Shown here: in pieces, positions 1-9,849 of the stretch
How the letters are laid out: every line of letters begins with the position of its first letter
How positions within the stretch are numbered: position 1 is the stretch's first letter
DNA from: Strigops habroptila
Taxonomy: Eukaryota; Chordata; Aves; Psittaciformes; Psittacidae
Reading direction: 5' to 3'
DNA length: 64,000 nt
NCBI RefSeq assembly: GCF_004027225.2
Contig: NC_044284.2
Coordinates: forward strand, 39,356,420 to 39,420,419
Notes under the pieces: generated by a model
What the model saw: only the letters and a program-made list of their open reading frames with translations
Told to the model about the DNA's origin: nothing
Database searches by the model: none
Position numbers and translations under genes: made by a program

Positions 1-3000
1 ATGGATAAGGATGATGTTTTCATGCAAGTGAAATTGATAGACGGAGATGTTATTTTTCCTAACAACTTCAAGTGTTAAAAGACCTACCCTTAGGTTCATA
101 CAACATATTTAAAATCAAGCCTTTCTGAGGATGTGGAACAGTCTATGAGCTCACGAAGAGCTCTGTGCTGAAAAAGATTAATATTAGGGAAGATTTGGGC
201 AAGTTTTCTGCTCAAAATGACGGGACAGACAGACAAAGCAAAAGAACAGTTTGGATTTTTGGCTTTTATACTAGGGCATTAACTCTTTTGATTGGTGTGT
301 TGCATTTCAAGGATAAAAAGAATGAAACAGAATGAGCTCTACACAACACCCCAGTCCACCACGTATCCTGAAGATCTCAAAGCACTTTACAACTGTTTAG
401 TGCCAATAGGAGATACTGGAGACAAGCATTAGGAGAGCCATTTTACAACGAGCTACAGAACCAAACTAGGTACCCGATCAGGTAAAATTCTACCTCCCTC
501 CCAATCAGGATTGCAAAAACTTAAATCAAGATGAAAATTACCAAAAGGGAGAAGCCATTTCGAGTACTTTCATTTTTTATTTCCCAACCTGAAAGCATCT
601 GAATTCCAAATAACCAACTTATATAAACTACCAACTTTAGCTAAAGTCTGCATCATTTACTACCTCTGCAGATACATCAGGACCACTGTGACAAATTAGG
701 CACCTTGAAAGTCAGAAACCCCTTTAGCAATTTCCCCTGCATAGGATCTAATTGACACTAAGCAGCAGAAATACCAGCAAGACAGCCATTTAGACTGGTC
801 TATATTTTAACCACTTGGTCCGATTTGTAAACTACTTTGAAGATGAAAAATGCTACTAAGCTGTTCAGTATTACTAAATAAAATCATGCATGGGAACAAA
901 ATTTCTTCTGCACGAGAGCTGAATTATGAGTGTTCCTATTAACTGATCAATCCACATGCATGTATACATACACACACATCCAGATGTATGTGCATACATA
1001 CATCAGTTTAAGAAATCTTGCATAACACACTTCCACCTTGTTTTCTACTTTAGAAAAAAGTGTGCAAAGAAAAGGAATTAAAAACAACTTTCTGCTTTCT
1101 CATAAACCAGAAACGGGTCCATTCTGAGAACATCATGAGTGGTCAGCTTTCTTCCATTTTGCTCAGCTTTGTAAACATCCTTCCTCTTTGCACCCCCAAA
1201 ATGATGAGTTACAGGATTGATGTACATGGCAAATGAGAAGCCTCTGCCACTTACATTCACAGATTCATTGGGATTCTGCTCTCCGGCCCTCTCTGCTCAT
1301 CAGAGCTGGCAGAGGATTCAGACCAGTGGGAAGGCTGGAGCCCACAGGGGCAGAGCAAGCAGCCCTTGTCACTGTAAGCCTCAGCAGGTTCATGGGGACA
1401 GCGCTGGCAAAGGACCCAAAGGCTGGTGCCGCACGTGCAGAAATGCACTCAGGTTATAGGAACACTGTTGTAGAAACACTGTTCCGATTAATCCGTCAAA
1501 CTGGGCTGTGACACTACTAATTGAGAAGTCTAAATTTTTCCTGCGTTTTGATCAGGCCAAAAAAACAAACAAACTAAAAAAAAAGTCAAGTTTTAGAAGG
1601 AAATATAAAATTTTAAGTGCCTCTTTAAACACTTTAAACAGTCTGAAACAAGAGTTCAAGCCATTGCCTCTACGAACAAGCATAAAAGGGGATACACCTC
1701 TGGTGTGCAACATTGCCATCATGCGGCCATTCCAGCTCTGCAATAACACCAGCAGTGACAGAAAGAATTGGAACCTTGCTCCAGTTCGGAGCTCTTAAAA
1801 TTGTATTCAATAATATTGGCAACCTACAGGAGAACTAGTGAGGTGGTGCTAACTGTCTCATAACACCCCTCTACAAAGAAATGCACTTCCTTCTTCAGAC
1901 CTGCTCTTTTCTATGTCAGGTAGCAAATGTATTTTTCATTTTCTGAGAAAAACTGCTGCCACAATTTTGTTGCAATGCGCACTATAAAGTACAACTGAAC
2001 ATCAAAAATGTAAAGAAACATCAAAAATGACAAATGGAGCACTCTTGATGTCAGGAAGCCAATCTTTAGAAGTAATCTGAATGAGAACAACACAATGGCC
2101 GGGATCAGGAAAGAGCTCCAACACAGGAAAATACATGGAAGCTGGCATAGAGTCAGAGGGGGAAAACAAAGCAAATTAATCAAATTAGTAATTTAAGAAG
2201 AAAATTAAATACTGACAGTCAGAGGGCAAAACAACATGGAATGCAGCAGCAAGCTGTAATAAAATATGCAGATGGAAAAGTTGTACACACTCGGAAAAGA
2301 GTAACAGAATTAAACCGGATCCAGGGATGACGAGTGGCTCAATTAGAGCACTGGTGAAGAAAAATAATTATCAAAAGTTGTTCATCTACACAAAACTTGC
2401 GTTTCCACTCATCTGGAACTCTGCCCAAGCAAAGCAGGCATGATTTAGCTCCTGAAATGGCCCACTGCTTGCTTGAATTACAGCTTCAGCAAGGGACACA
2501 GACACACTTCTTAAAGAAGTGACAACCTTTTTGCCTGCGTACAAGAACATAGGCACAACAGGAGCTTTCTGCCCAGCTGGCACAACAGACAAATACACAC
2601 AGAAATAACAGTCACTGGAACCAAATTCAGTAATATCTCTGTTAGAAAAACATCCATCTGACAGATACAAAAACCTTATACTAAAACAGTGCTAAAGAAA
2701 CAAAGGAAACTTAATCACTTATTACAGGAAACAAATACTGACAGGCAAAGAACAGAGGCTTAACTACCACAGGTGGCTGGTCACACAAAAGAAGATCCTG
2801 TTTGTGTTCTCGTCTCCTAGCACCTGGCACCTGTAAACACCTACAGGAGCCTGCGGGCTGCCACCACGACAACTGGAGCAAAGTTACAGCATTTGGGAAC
2901 GCTCATTCTACAGCTGAACTGCCAAAATCGGGTAATCGGGTAACTTTCTTCTTCACCACATAATTTTGCATAGAAAGCTTGCCGTATCACTAGAGTGGAA

Positions 3001-3387
3001 ACTCTGAACCAACTTAAAAAGCCAGTGAAGGAAAACACATAAATATTTACGTTACCCTGAGCTGCCAAGATGGTAATTATACCTTTTTCTTTTTTTTGTT
3101 GGTGTTTACTTGTTTGTTTTGACAGATTGCATAAGGCTCATCTGCTAATCAATTCCTGAAAAGCATGACTGGTTTTGTTGTGCAGTTTCTCCTGCTGGTG
3201 TAAGAGAGCAGAAGCAAAGTTTGTCACTGCAAGAGAGCTTTGTTGTCTGTGTCATCGACCAAGTTTCTATACGCTGCTACAAGGTGCAGTACATTTTTGT
3301 AAGAGACTATCCCCTATTATTTTTGCTGTTTAAGTGCAAAACCAATTGCAGGGTTGAATTAAAATATTACTTTCCTTTTCCATTCAG
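1..3387. other. No recognised exon; probable RGL1 5' intron
   Basis: I see no convincing coding exon here. The open frames are short, unlike any protein I know, and lack paired splice signals. In human, APOBEC4 lies inside the first intron of RGL1 and antisense to it, and RGL1 diverges from ARPC5. Since APOBEC4 and ARPC5 are both on the plus strand here, this interval is probably RGL1 intron transcribed from the minus strand. That is inference from synteny. It contains a possible ancient SINE remnant (about 333-500) and a short CA/TA-rich patch near 958-1005. A non-coding first exon of APOBEC4 must also lie upstream of 3387, but I cannot place it. Confidence 0.45.
333..500 (+). repeat. Possible ancient SINE/LINE-tail remnant
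   Basis: The stretch contains a 'gatctcaaagcactttacaa' element followed about 70 bases later by 'ccattttacaacgagctac'. The order and spacing recall the conserved 3' part of ancient amniote SINEs of the MIR/AmnSINE type, whose tail reads roughly as 'attttacagatgaggaaact'. The match is degraded and was judged by eye, so the exact family is not assigned. Confidence 0.3.
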
Positions 3388-3432
3388 GACAGTCAGCAGT
3401 ACAGCACATAAACAGAGATTTTTCAACAGAAC
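3388..3432 (+). other. APOBEC4: APOBEC4 5' UTR part of coding exon, with 3' splice site
   Basis: A pyrimidine-rich tract ending in CAG (AG at 3386-3387) sits 45 bases before the APOBEC4 start codon. It looks like the acceptor joining an upstream non-coding exon to the single coding exon, which is the layout of the mammalian gene. The upstream exon was not found. Confidence 0.5.
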
Positions 3433-4404
3433 ATGAACTTGGCAGAGAAAACAATTTTCCGAGAATATCTGACAAATCAGGGGACCGTGGTAAAGCCATA
3501 CTGCTGGCAGAGACAGAACCACATCTGTGCTAAATGTCCCTACCACATACGGACTGGTGAAGAAGCGAGAGTCCCTTATGCAGAATTTCACAGGGTCTTT
3601 GGCTTCCCATACGGATCAACAGCAACTATCCGAACCAAACACCTTCTCTTCTATGAACTGAGGAATTTCTCAGACAGAGTAGTTCAAAAAGGCCATGCTA
3701 CAAACTGTACTGACCAAGACAACCATCCAGAATCTATGCTGTTTGAGGTGGGTGGTTATCTGGATGCAGTTACAGATGCCTATGAAAACATCGGATGCAT
3801 CATCCTCTATTCAAATTACTCTCCTTGTAATGAGGCTTACCACTGCTGTGCAAGCAAAATCTACAACTTCTTGCTGAAGTATCAAGAAGTCACACTCTGC
3901 ATCTATTTCTCTCAGCTTTATCACACTGAGGACAGTTTCTCCACCGCCATGTGGAACCGTGAAGCTTTGCGGAGCCTCTCCAGGCTGTGGCCTCGGATGA
4001 CTCTGCAGAGACTGCCTGGGGGGGCATGGCATTACCTCCTCTGCAATTTCGTGTATGGCATCCCAGGGTCAACACTTCGTCATCCAACTCCACCATCAAG
4101 AACCTTAGCAGATAGACAAAATCCACACCAAATTAACAATTTGACAGGAATGAATCCATATTTTAGGAAAGCCTTTCCACAAGCAATTCAGGGAAAGCCT
4201 GGTGTGCTGCAGAAATTGAAAGCCTTCTCTTCTCCTAGCCCAGCCTCTCAACAGCCTTTTCAAATGCTGAAAGGCAGTCTGCTACCTCCAATGTCTCAAA
4301 GCCACTCAGTGCTTTTCCCAGGCATGTTTCTGCCCTTTCAGAGGGAACATCTATACCCTAGACCTAAAAATATCATAAGGCATATAAAAATGCCAAACGA
4401 GTAA
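3433..4404 (+). CDS. APOBEC4: APOBEC4, putative C-to-U editing deaminase
   Basis: One uninterrupted coding exon of 323 residues matches vertebrate APOBEC4 along most of its length (for example CPYHIRTGEEARV at 35-47 and ILYSNYSPCNEA at 124-135). The zinc site has the spacing peculiar to this family: His98 and Glu100 in HPE, then Pro131-Cys132 and Cys139, giving PCX6C where other APOBECs have PCX2-4C. The start at 3433 is chosen because EYLTNQGT aligns with residue 7 onward of the human protein. The protein ends at PNE, about 44 residues short of human (367 aa), so it lacks the lysine-rich C-terminal tail. I see no frameshift. Known of the family: AID/APOBEC fold, catalytic activity not firmly shown in mammals, testis-biased expression there. 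By synteny it lies in an intron of RGL1 on the opposite strand. Confidence 0.96.
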   Translation: MNLAEKTIFREYLTNQGTVVKPYCWQRQNHICAKCPYHIRTGEEARVPYAEFHRVFGFPYGSTATIRTKHLLFYELRNFSDRVVQKGHATNCTDQDNHPESMLFEVGGYLDAVTDAYENIGCIILYSNYSPCNEAYHCCASKIYNFLLKYQEVTLCIYFSQLYHTEDSFSTAMWNREALRSLSRLWPRMTLQRLPGGAWHYLLCNFVYGIPGSTLRHPTPPSRTLADRQNPHQINNLTGMNPYFRKAFPQAIQGKPGVLQKLKAFSSPSPASQQPFQMLKGSLLPPMSQSHSVLFPGMFLPFQREHLYPRPKNIIRHIKMPNE

Positions 4405-4525
4405 TTCAATTAAACTCATAATTTTGAAATGTTTCCAAGCAGCAGACACCTACTCTGAAGAAGATACAAACCGAACCACTTTTAGGCTGTAAAACTGAGA
4501 TCATAGATGGCAAAAGACCCTCATC

Positions 4526-4531
4526 AATAAA
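4526..4531 (+). terminator. APOBEC4: APOBEC4 polyadenylation signal
   Basis: A canonical AATAAA lies 122 bases after the APOBEC4 stop codon, in the same orientation, followed by a TCACCTCC stretch. It is the first such hexamer downstream of the gene, so it is the likely 3' end signal. This would give a very short 3' UTR. Confidence 0.55.
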
Positions 4532-4539
4532 GTCACCTC

Positions 4540-5215
4540 CTACAAAAGTTAGCCCACAGAATAACTGTGGGTCTCAAATAATTGCTTATGAAGATAATAT
4601 GCTTTTATTTTAGTCCTATACCTTTCAAACATAAACCCATAGCAGTAAAACCAAAATCTCAGTATCTTCTGATTACCTCCTGCGATTAATTTATTTGTTG
4701 TCCTTAAGCCAATTTCTACCAGGAAAATGTAAGAAGTCCACAAACAACAACCACAGCTACAGCGGACTGTGGCTTCCGCTGAGGCGACTTTGGTGTAACA
4801 CATAACGTATCCAGAATTCCTCCTCCATCGAGAAGGTGGTTCTGCAGGTAAGGGTGATAGAAGAGTGTAATTTTCCCACCACCTGTTTCCTTTATAATAG
4901 GAGGAGTTGTGCGCACATAGAGACGTGTGCGTGTGTGTGTACTTTTTCCCTAGGGCTGCTGCCCTAGAGCAACCTCACAAAGCTGTGTAAGTTTCTAGCA
5001 GTAAATCTAATAGGATAATGTAGATAGCACAGGTCTACACAGCCCGAGTGTAACTTGAAACGGCAAAAAACGTTCCTATCATTTCGAGCGGTGTTTTCAC
5101 TTTGTGATTCAATGTATTTGTTATTATGCTAAAGCTCGTAAAGAATGGGGCAACTGAAGTCAAGAACGTGTCGTTCCCCACAGGAAAAAAGGGTTCCTCC
5201 CTAGCCAACAGCCTC
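4540..5215. other. Spacer between APOBEC4 and the ARPC5 CpG island
   Basis: No gene is visible. The stretch is AT-rich until about 5000 and holds a short TG repeat near 4926-4942. Composition changes sharply at about 5218, where the CpG island begins. In human the divergent first exon of RGL1 starts a few hundred bases from ARPC5, so its avian 5' end may lie here on the minus strand. I could not recognise it. Confidence 0.4.
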
Positions 5216-5217
5216 TA

Positions 5218-5314
5218 CTCACCGCGCCTGCGCAGGGCGCGCCCCCGGCTCGCGCGTGCGCGCGGGGAGCTGCGCGGCTTGCGCGTGCGCCTGGCAGCGG
5301 CTGGCGGGTTTGCC
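5218..5314 (+). promoter_or_regulatory. ARPC5: CpG-island promoter of ARPC5 with three NRF1-like sites
   Basis: Base composition switches abruptly to CpG-dense sequence at about 5218, and the island runs through exon 1 into intron 1 to about 5860. Just before the start codon are three near-consensus NRF1 sites: GCGCCTGCGCAG at 5224-5235, GCGCGTGCGCGC at 5252-5263 and GCGCGTGCGC at 5281-5290. They are spaced about 28-29 bases apart. I see no TATA box. Such promoters usually give broad housekeeping expression, which suits an Arp2/3 subunit. In human this promoter region is shared with the divergent RGL1; here that is inferred. Confidence 0.7.
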
Positions 5315-8300
5315 ATGGCGAAGCACACGGTGTCCTCGGCGCGGTTCCGCCGGGTGGATGTGGACGAGTACGACGAGAACAAGTTCGTGGATGAGGAGGA
5401 GGGAGGCGACGGGCAAGCGGGGCCCGACGAGGGCGAGGTGGACTCGTGCCTGCGGCAATATCCTTCCGCCGCCGGGCGGGAACCACTGCCGGCAGGAGCG
5501 GGCGCGGCGCTGGGGTGCGGGGCGGGCGGGGAGCGGGCGCGGCGGCCGCCGGGTCTGCCTTTTACGGGAACATGCGTGCCCGGCGCTCCCGCCGAGGGAT
5601 GGAGACGGGCGGCCGGGGCTGGCAGGAGGAAGGCAGCCCCGCTTCCTCGTTCACGGCGGAGGCAGCGGTATCTCGGGGCTGCGGTATCGGGGAGGTGTCT
5701 GATGGAGGGGATGGAGGAAGGGGGTTTCCTGCGGCGGAAAGAGCTCCGTGTGTCCGCTCCCACCTCCGGCTTCCACGGCCGCCCAGGTCGTGGAGTAGCT
5801 CTTCCCAGCGGCTGCTGCGGGGTTGCTGTTGCGGAGGCTGTTGGAGGTGGATGTGCCGAGCTGAGGCCTGGTCTCGAGGGCTACAGATTGCAGAAGTGAT
5901 GGAGAATAATTTCACAATTACACTAATTCGTGTTATTTGTTGAGAGAATCGCTGCATCCACTGAACCTAAATATTTTCAGCCACGCACAAGCCAGCTACA
6001 AGTATCACTGTCCTGGGGCTGGTTCTGTTGATTTCCAAATACTCAGTGTTTGATCCTTAACCATCTGGCACAGGCAACATGATGGCTGCTCTACAGGCGG
6101 CTCTGAAGAACCCTCCTATCAACACAAAGAACCAGGCAGTGAAGGTGGGTTACACCTTAAAATCTTTTCTTGTTTTTGTAATCTCTATCCCACCAACTCT
6201 GCCAGATATACTTAGGGGAAGCCAAGGAAGCTGGTTTTAGGGTTTTCCCCAAAACAGCCATGATCTCTGGTGTTTTAATCATGTTCAAAATACCATAGTT
6301 TGGATGACATCTATCCACATCCCTTTAACTTGGTGCTAGATCAGGTTTTGTGTGTTCTCTTACCTGTGTTGGTTGTGTATGTGTGCCCTGGCTAACTCCA
6401 CATGTCACCAAGTGCCCATGTCTGATCCAGACCTGGCAGAAGATAGAGGTATTTGGTACTGAACGATCAAGGAACCATAACTGCAGTAGTCACCTCTGAC
6501 TAATGAAACTCTGCTAGCACAGCCAGACTGTGAACCTACAAAAAAGGAAGAACTGATGGTTACTACATCCAATCAAAATTAAGCCGTTAAAACCTCAGAA
6601 AATGCAAGCACTCCGCCTGTGACAGAATGTAGGAGCCTGCTGCATGCATGTATTTCTGAACCTCCCCAGAATAAACCTCGAATAGCTAATGCTTGCAGTG
6701 GCAATAGGAACAGGCAGATAAGATATGGAACTGCCCAGATGGTGAGTGTCTGCACAGGTCTGTTCTCCCTCCTTGAGGAGAGTCCCACTGGCATGTTTCC
6801 ATGCTGCTCACCAGGCCACCAGTGGAGATTTTTTCACCTAGCTCCAGCCCTGTCCTGATGGGTTTCGCAGGGTTTTAAGAACCAGTTGTTTTGTTACTGA
6901 TTGTGCTATATAAGAGATTGAACAGCTTTGTCCTCACGTTAATGACCCGTTTCCGTTAGCTCTGTATTGATGAATTTAAGAATACACTGTGAAAGGCAGT
7001 GGAAGAGGGCAGTGGCTGAATTTTATTGGTTGTCTTCGTTTTCAGCTGATGTTGTGGAACTTTTGTTTTTACTTACAATTTTTTATGTGAGAAGTCTTGC
7101 TAAGCAAAGCACCTATGGGATGTTACATTGGGCAAGAAAACTGATATCCATAATTTCTGTAGGAGGAAGCTGCTTGAAATATTCATGGAATTACTCAAAA
7201 GTCCAGCAAACCTGAGACCTTTTTCTTTCAGCCTCCCTCAGTTAGTGATGGATGAACAGGAAGAGCTGCTTTTTGCAGATTACGTGGCTAATTGTCGCTT
7301 ACAAGCATGCCACACACATTCCTGGGCCTGAAATGACATCCAGATCAACTTGAAAATGGTTATTAATGCAAAATATTAATGCTGCCAGTGTGCCTGGGAC
7401 AAAAGTTGACTGCTTGAAAACACATGGCTTCCAGCTGTCAGCTCTTCCAGTCTGGCCAATGGTGTTTGCATGGATAATAGTTGTATCACATTAAACAGTA
7501 GAAAGGCATGGAAAAGGCTCTGGTGGGAAGGGAGGCCAAGACAAGTACTTATTTATTACAATTCTTTTGGAACTTGCTAGACCTTGAGTTTTGATATGAA
7601 AATCTATTGTTTAGCCATAACTTAATTTAATAGGTGGAGAATTGCAAACACAGGCAGAGAGGCAGAAAACCTAGAGCAGGACAAACACATTAAACTTTTA
7701 TGCTGTTTATCATTGGGAGGATGTTATCTGTTATATGTTATTATCATAAGCTCTCTTCACAAACTGCCCTATCCAAGCATATTTTAGAATTGATAGAGAG
7801 AAAAAAATTCTAGTTCAGTTTGAGAGATGAGTACTGTTTGAATGTACCTTATACGAGAATGAATGCAGCTGTGCTTTCCTTATTTGTTGACAGGATCGCG
7901 CAGAAAGTATTGTCCTGAAGGTCCTCATCTCTTTCAAAGCCAACGATATTGAGAAGGCAGTGCAGTCACTGGACAAGAATGGTGTTGACCTGCTAATGAA
8001 GTACATCTACAAAGGCTTCGAGAGCCCTTCTGACAACAGCAGCGCTGTGCTGCTGCAGTGGCATGAGAAGGTGCGTTTGTAGCCTATGTTCTTGCCTGGA
8101 TTATCCATGGTAGCAAGTTCTTGGGTCTGAGGCATGCTCGCTGAGCCTGGTGAGAACCACCTTTCTCTCTTGTAAAACTCAATGCCGTATTTCATGGTAG
8201 GAGGAGGGTGTGGTCCTACAAGCCCAGATCTGAGTTATATCATGTGCCTACTTCTTCTGATGCCCTGGGTAAAGATTCTGCCGTTACAATTTGGTTTTCT

Positions 8301-8655
8301 GTTAGACCTAGGCAAACAAAATGGATCAATCCAGTAATTCAAGCATAGGGAACTAGAATTTCTTTCCTAGAGGGAAGCAAAATTTGCAGGGAAATAAAAG
8401 CTTGTTAAATAGCTGTCTTTAAAGTGAATGTGATTATTCTTCCTTGGCACCCTGAGTGCTAGTGTTTCACTCTTAATGTAAAGGGCAGGGAGATGCTCAT
8501 TTGAAACACAGTTGGGAAGCCTTTCTGATCCTCAGTCATTCCAGCCTGTAGCTACCTTGACCTGGTGTTAACTGCCACGTTTATCTTTTCAGGCCCTGGC
8601 TGCTGGAGGAGTAGGGTCCATTGTCCGCGTTTTGACAGCCAGGAAAACGGTTTAA
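5315..8655 (+). CDS. ARPC5: ARPC5, Arp2/3 complex subunit 5 (p16-ARC)
   Basis: Four coding exons, 5315-5457, 6072-6144, 7894-8070 and 8593-8655, join in frame to 151 residues, exactly the length of human ARPC5. The product is almost identical to it: [15 protein letters not shown] near the N-terminus, [20 protein letters not shown] in the middle and VLTARKTV at the end. ARPC5 is the all-helical subunit that tethers ARPC4/ARPC1 in the seven-subunit actin nucleator. The start at 5315 has a good context (gccATGG) and matches the conserved N-terminus. An in-frame ATG at 5126 lies upstream of the CpG island and is rejected. Introns 2 and 3 are GT-AG; intron 1 has AT-AC ends and is described separately. 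A serine-to-alanine change at residue 2 and M50 in place of threonine are ordinary substitutions. Confidence 0.98.
5458..6071 (+). other. ARPC5: U12-type (AT-AC) intron 1 of ARPC5
   Basis: The intron starts ATATCCTTCC straight after exon 1 and ends CAC before exon 2. This is the minor-spliceosome 5' site followed by an AC acceptor. A perfect U12 branch-site motif, TCCTTAAC, lies at 6054-6061, with the branch adenosine 11-12 bases from the acceptor; minor-class introns usually place it about 10-16 bases away. No GT donor near the end of exon 1 restores the conserved CLRQGNMMAAL reading, whereas the AT-AC cut does (CA|A = Gln48). The first third of the intron is still CpG-rich. Confidence 0.93.
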
Positions 8656-9829
8656 ATCCAGCAGCAAGTGGTTGTCTGCCATCCACGGCGTGGGAAGTGC
8701 TGGTACAAAACCCAAACAACCAAATGCCATTGCTGCCCTGTGGGCAGCGCCTGTCTCTCAGCTTGCCTTCTCGCTGCTTCTTTCATACCTGACAAATAAT
8801 GCATATCGTGATCTCCTTTCTTGTTAAATTCTGGAAAATTCTGAAGGTGCAATTTTATTTCTAACAGGAATATTTGGTACTCACGAACGTTTCAGTGACA
8901 CAATACCATGTACAACTTCATGTTTAGGGTGATTTGCATTTGTGTATAATTGTGGCAGATTTGGACCTGACTTTCTGAGCAAGTGCTGAGGAACGTAGGG
9001 CAATGTCTTAATTCTTTTTGCTAGCCAAGCAGCGGTTTGAGGTAAGATCTATATTCGAGAAGTGGGGCAGCTATTAATATAGGTAACTGGACCATGTTTC
9101 CTTTAGTCAACCTCTGAACCTACAGCCGTGAATAGGACAGAAATCAAAAGCTTCCTTCCAACCCCAGTTATCATTCCAGAGAGCTGAGTATTTTCCTTAA
9201 TCTCACAACTCACGGCCTGTTCAGATTCCTTGTGATCAGTCAGATGCTGGGTCTGCAACAGGAAAGTCACAAGTTGTCCATCATGCAGTGTCGTAGAATT
9301 TTAAAGGTTGATGGTCCATTTACACTGGAGTCCAGCCCAGTGAATTCTTTTTATTTTGGGGAGCGAAGATCCTGAGGAGAAGAAATAAAAAGCAGCTTTA
9401 ACATGGCAAATCACCTTTCAGCAACTTGAAAGTGATTCTGTCAAGCACAACAATGTGGCTGCCTGGGGTAATCTGAGAAATGCATGCTGGTACCCACACC
9501 ATCCTTGTGGAGCTCCCATATTTTGTTTTCTAGGCATATAGGGTCTTAAAGGATATCTGACAGCTCACATTCCTGTTGCATTGTGCCACAGCGTGTTATC
9601 TAGTGAGCGAGTCGGGTTCTCAGATGAAGAGTACTTTAAAAAGAATTAGGAAAGCCCAGGGCATCCCAGATCACCGTTGAAGGTTTAGGCCCAGGGCTGA
9701 AATACTTGTGTTTTACGTTCACCAATTTACTGCCATTTAGTTGTGTAAAACTGTTGGGGAAATTGTGAAATCTTTGCTGTTTTTTGATATTTGCTTTTTT
9801 TGTAATAATAATAAGGACCAGACAATAAA
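8656..9829 (+). other. ARPC5: ARPC5 3' UTR ending at AATAAA 9824-9829
   Basis: Downstream of the stop codon the plus strand has no further exon. An AATAAA at 9824-9829 gives a 3' UTR of about 1.2 kb, similar to my recollection of the mammalian transcript. The end is inferred from the signal alone. Confidence 0.5.
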
Positions 9830-9849
9830 TCGTCACTGAATATTTACAT

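Noticed and set aside
1078-1260. Minus-strand frame of 60 codons ending LVYEKAESCF, with a GTAAGT upstream
   Set aside because: Matches no RGL1 or other protein I know, and the GTAAGT lies on the wrong side for an exon of this frame.
5126-5314. In-frame N-terminal extension of ARPC5 from an upstream ATG
   Set aside because: It would precede the CpG-island promoter, is unlike any ARPC5, and the conserved start with a good context is at 5315.
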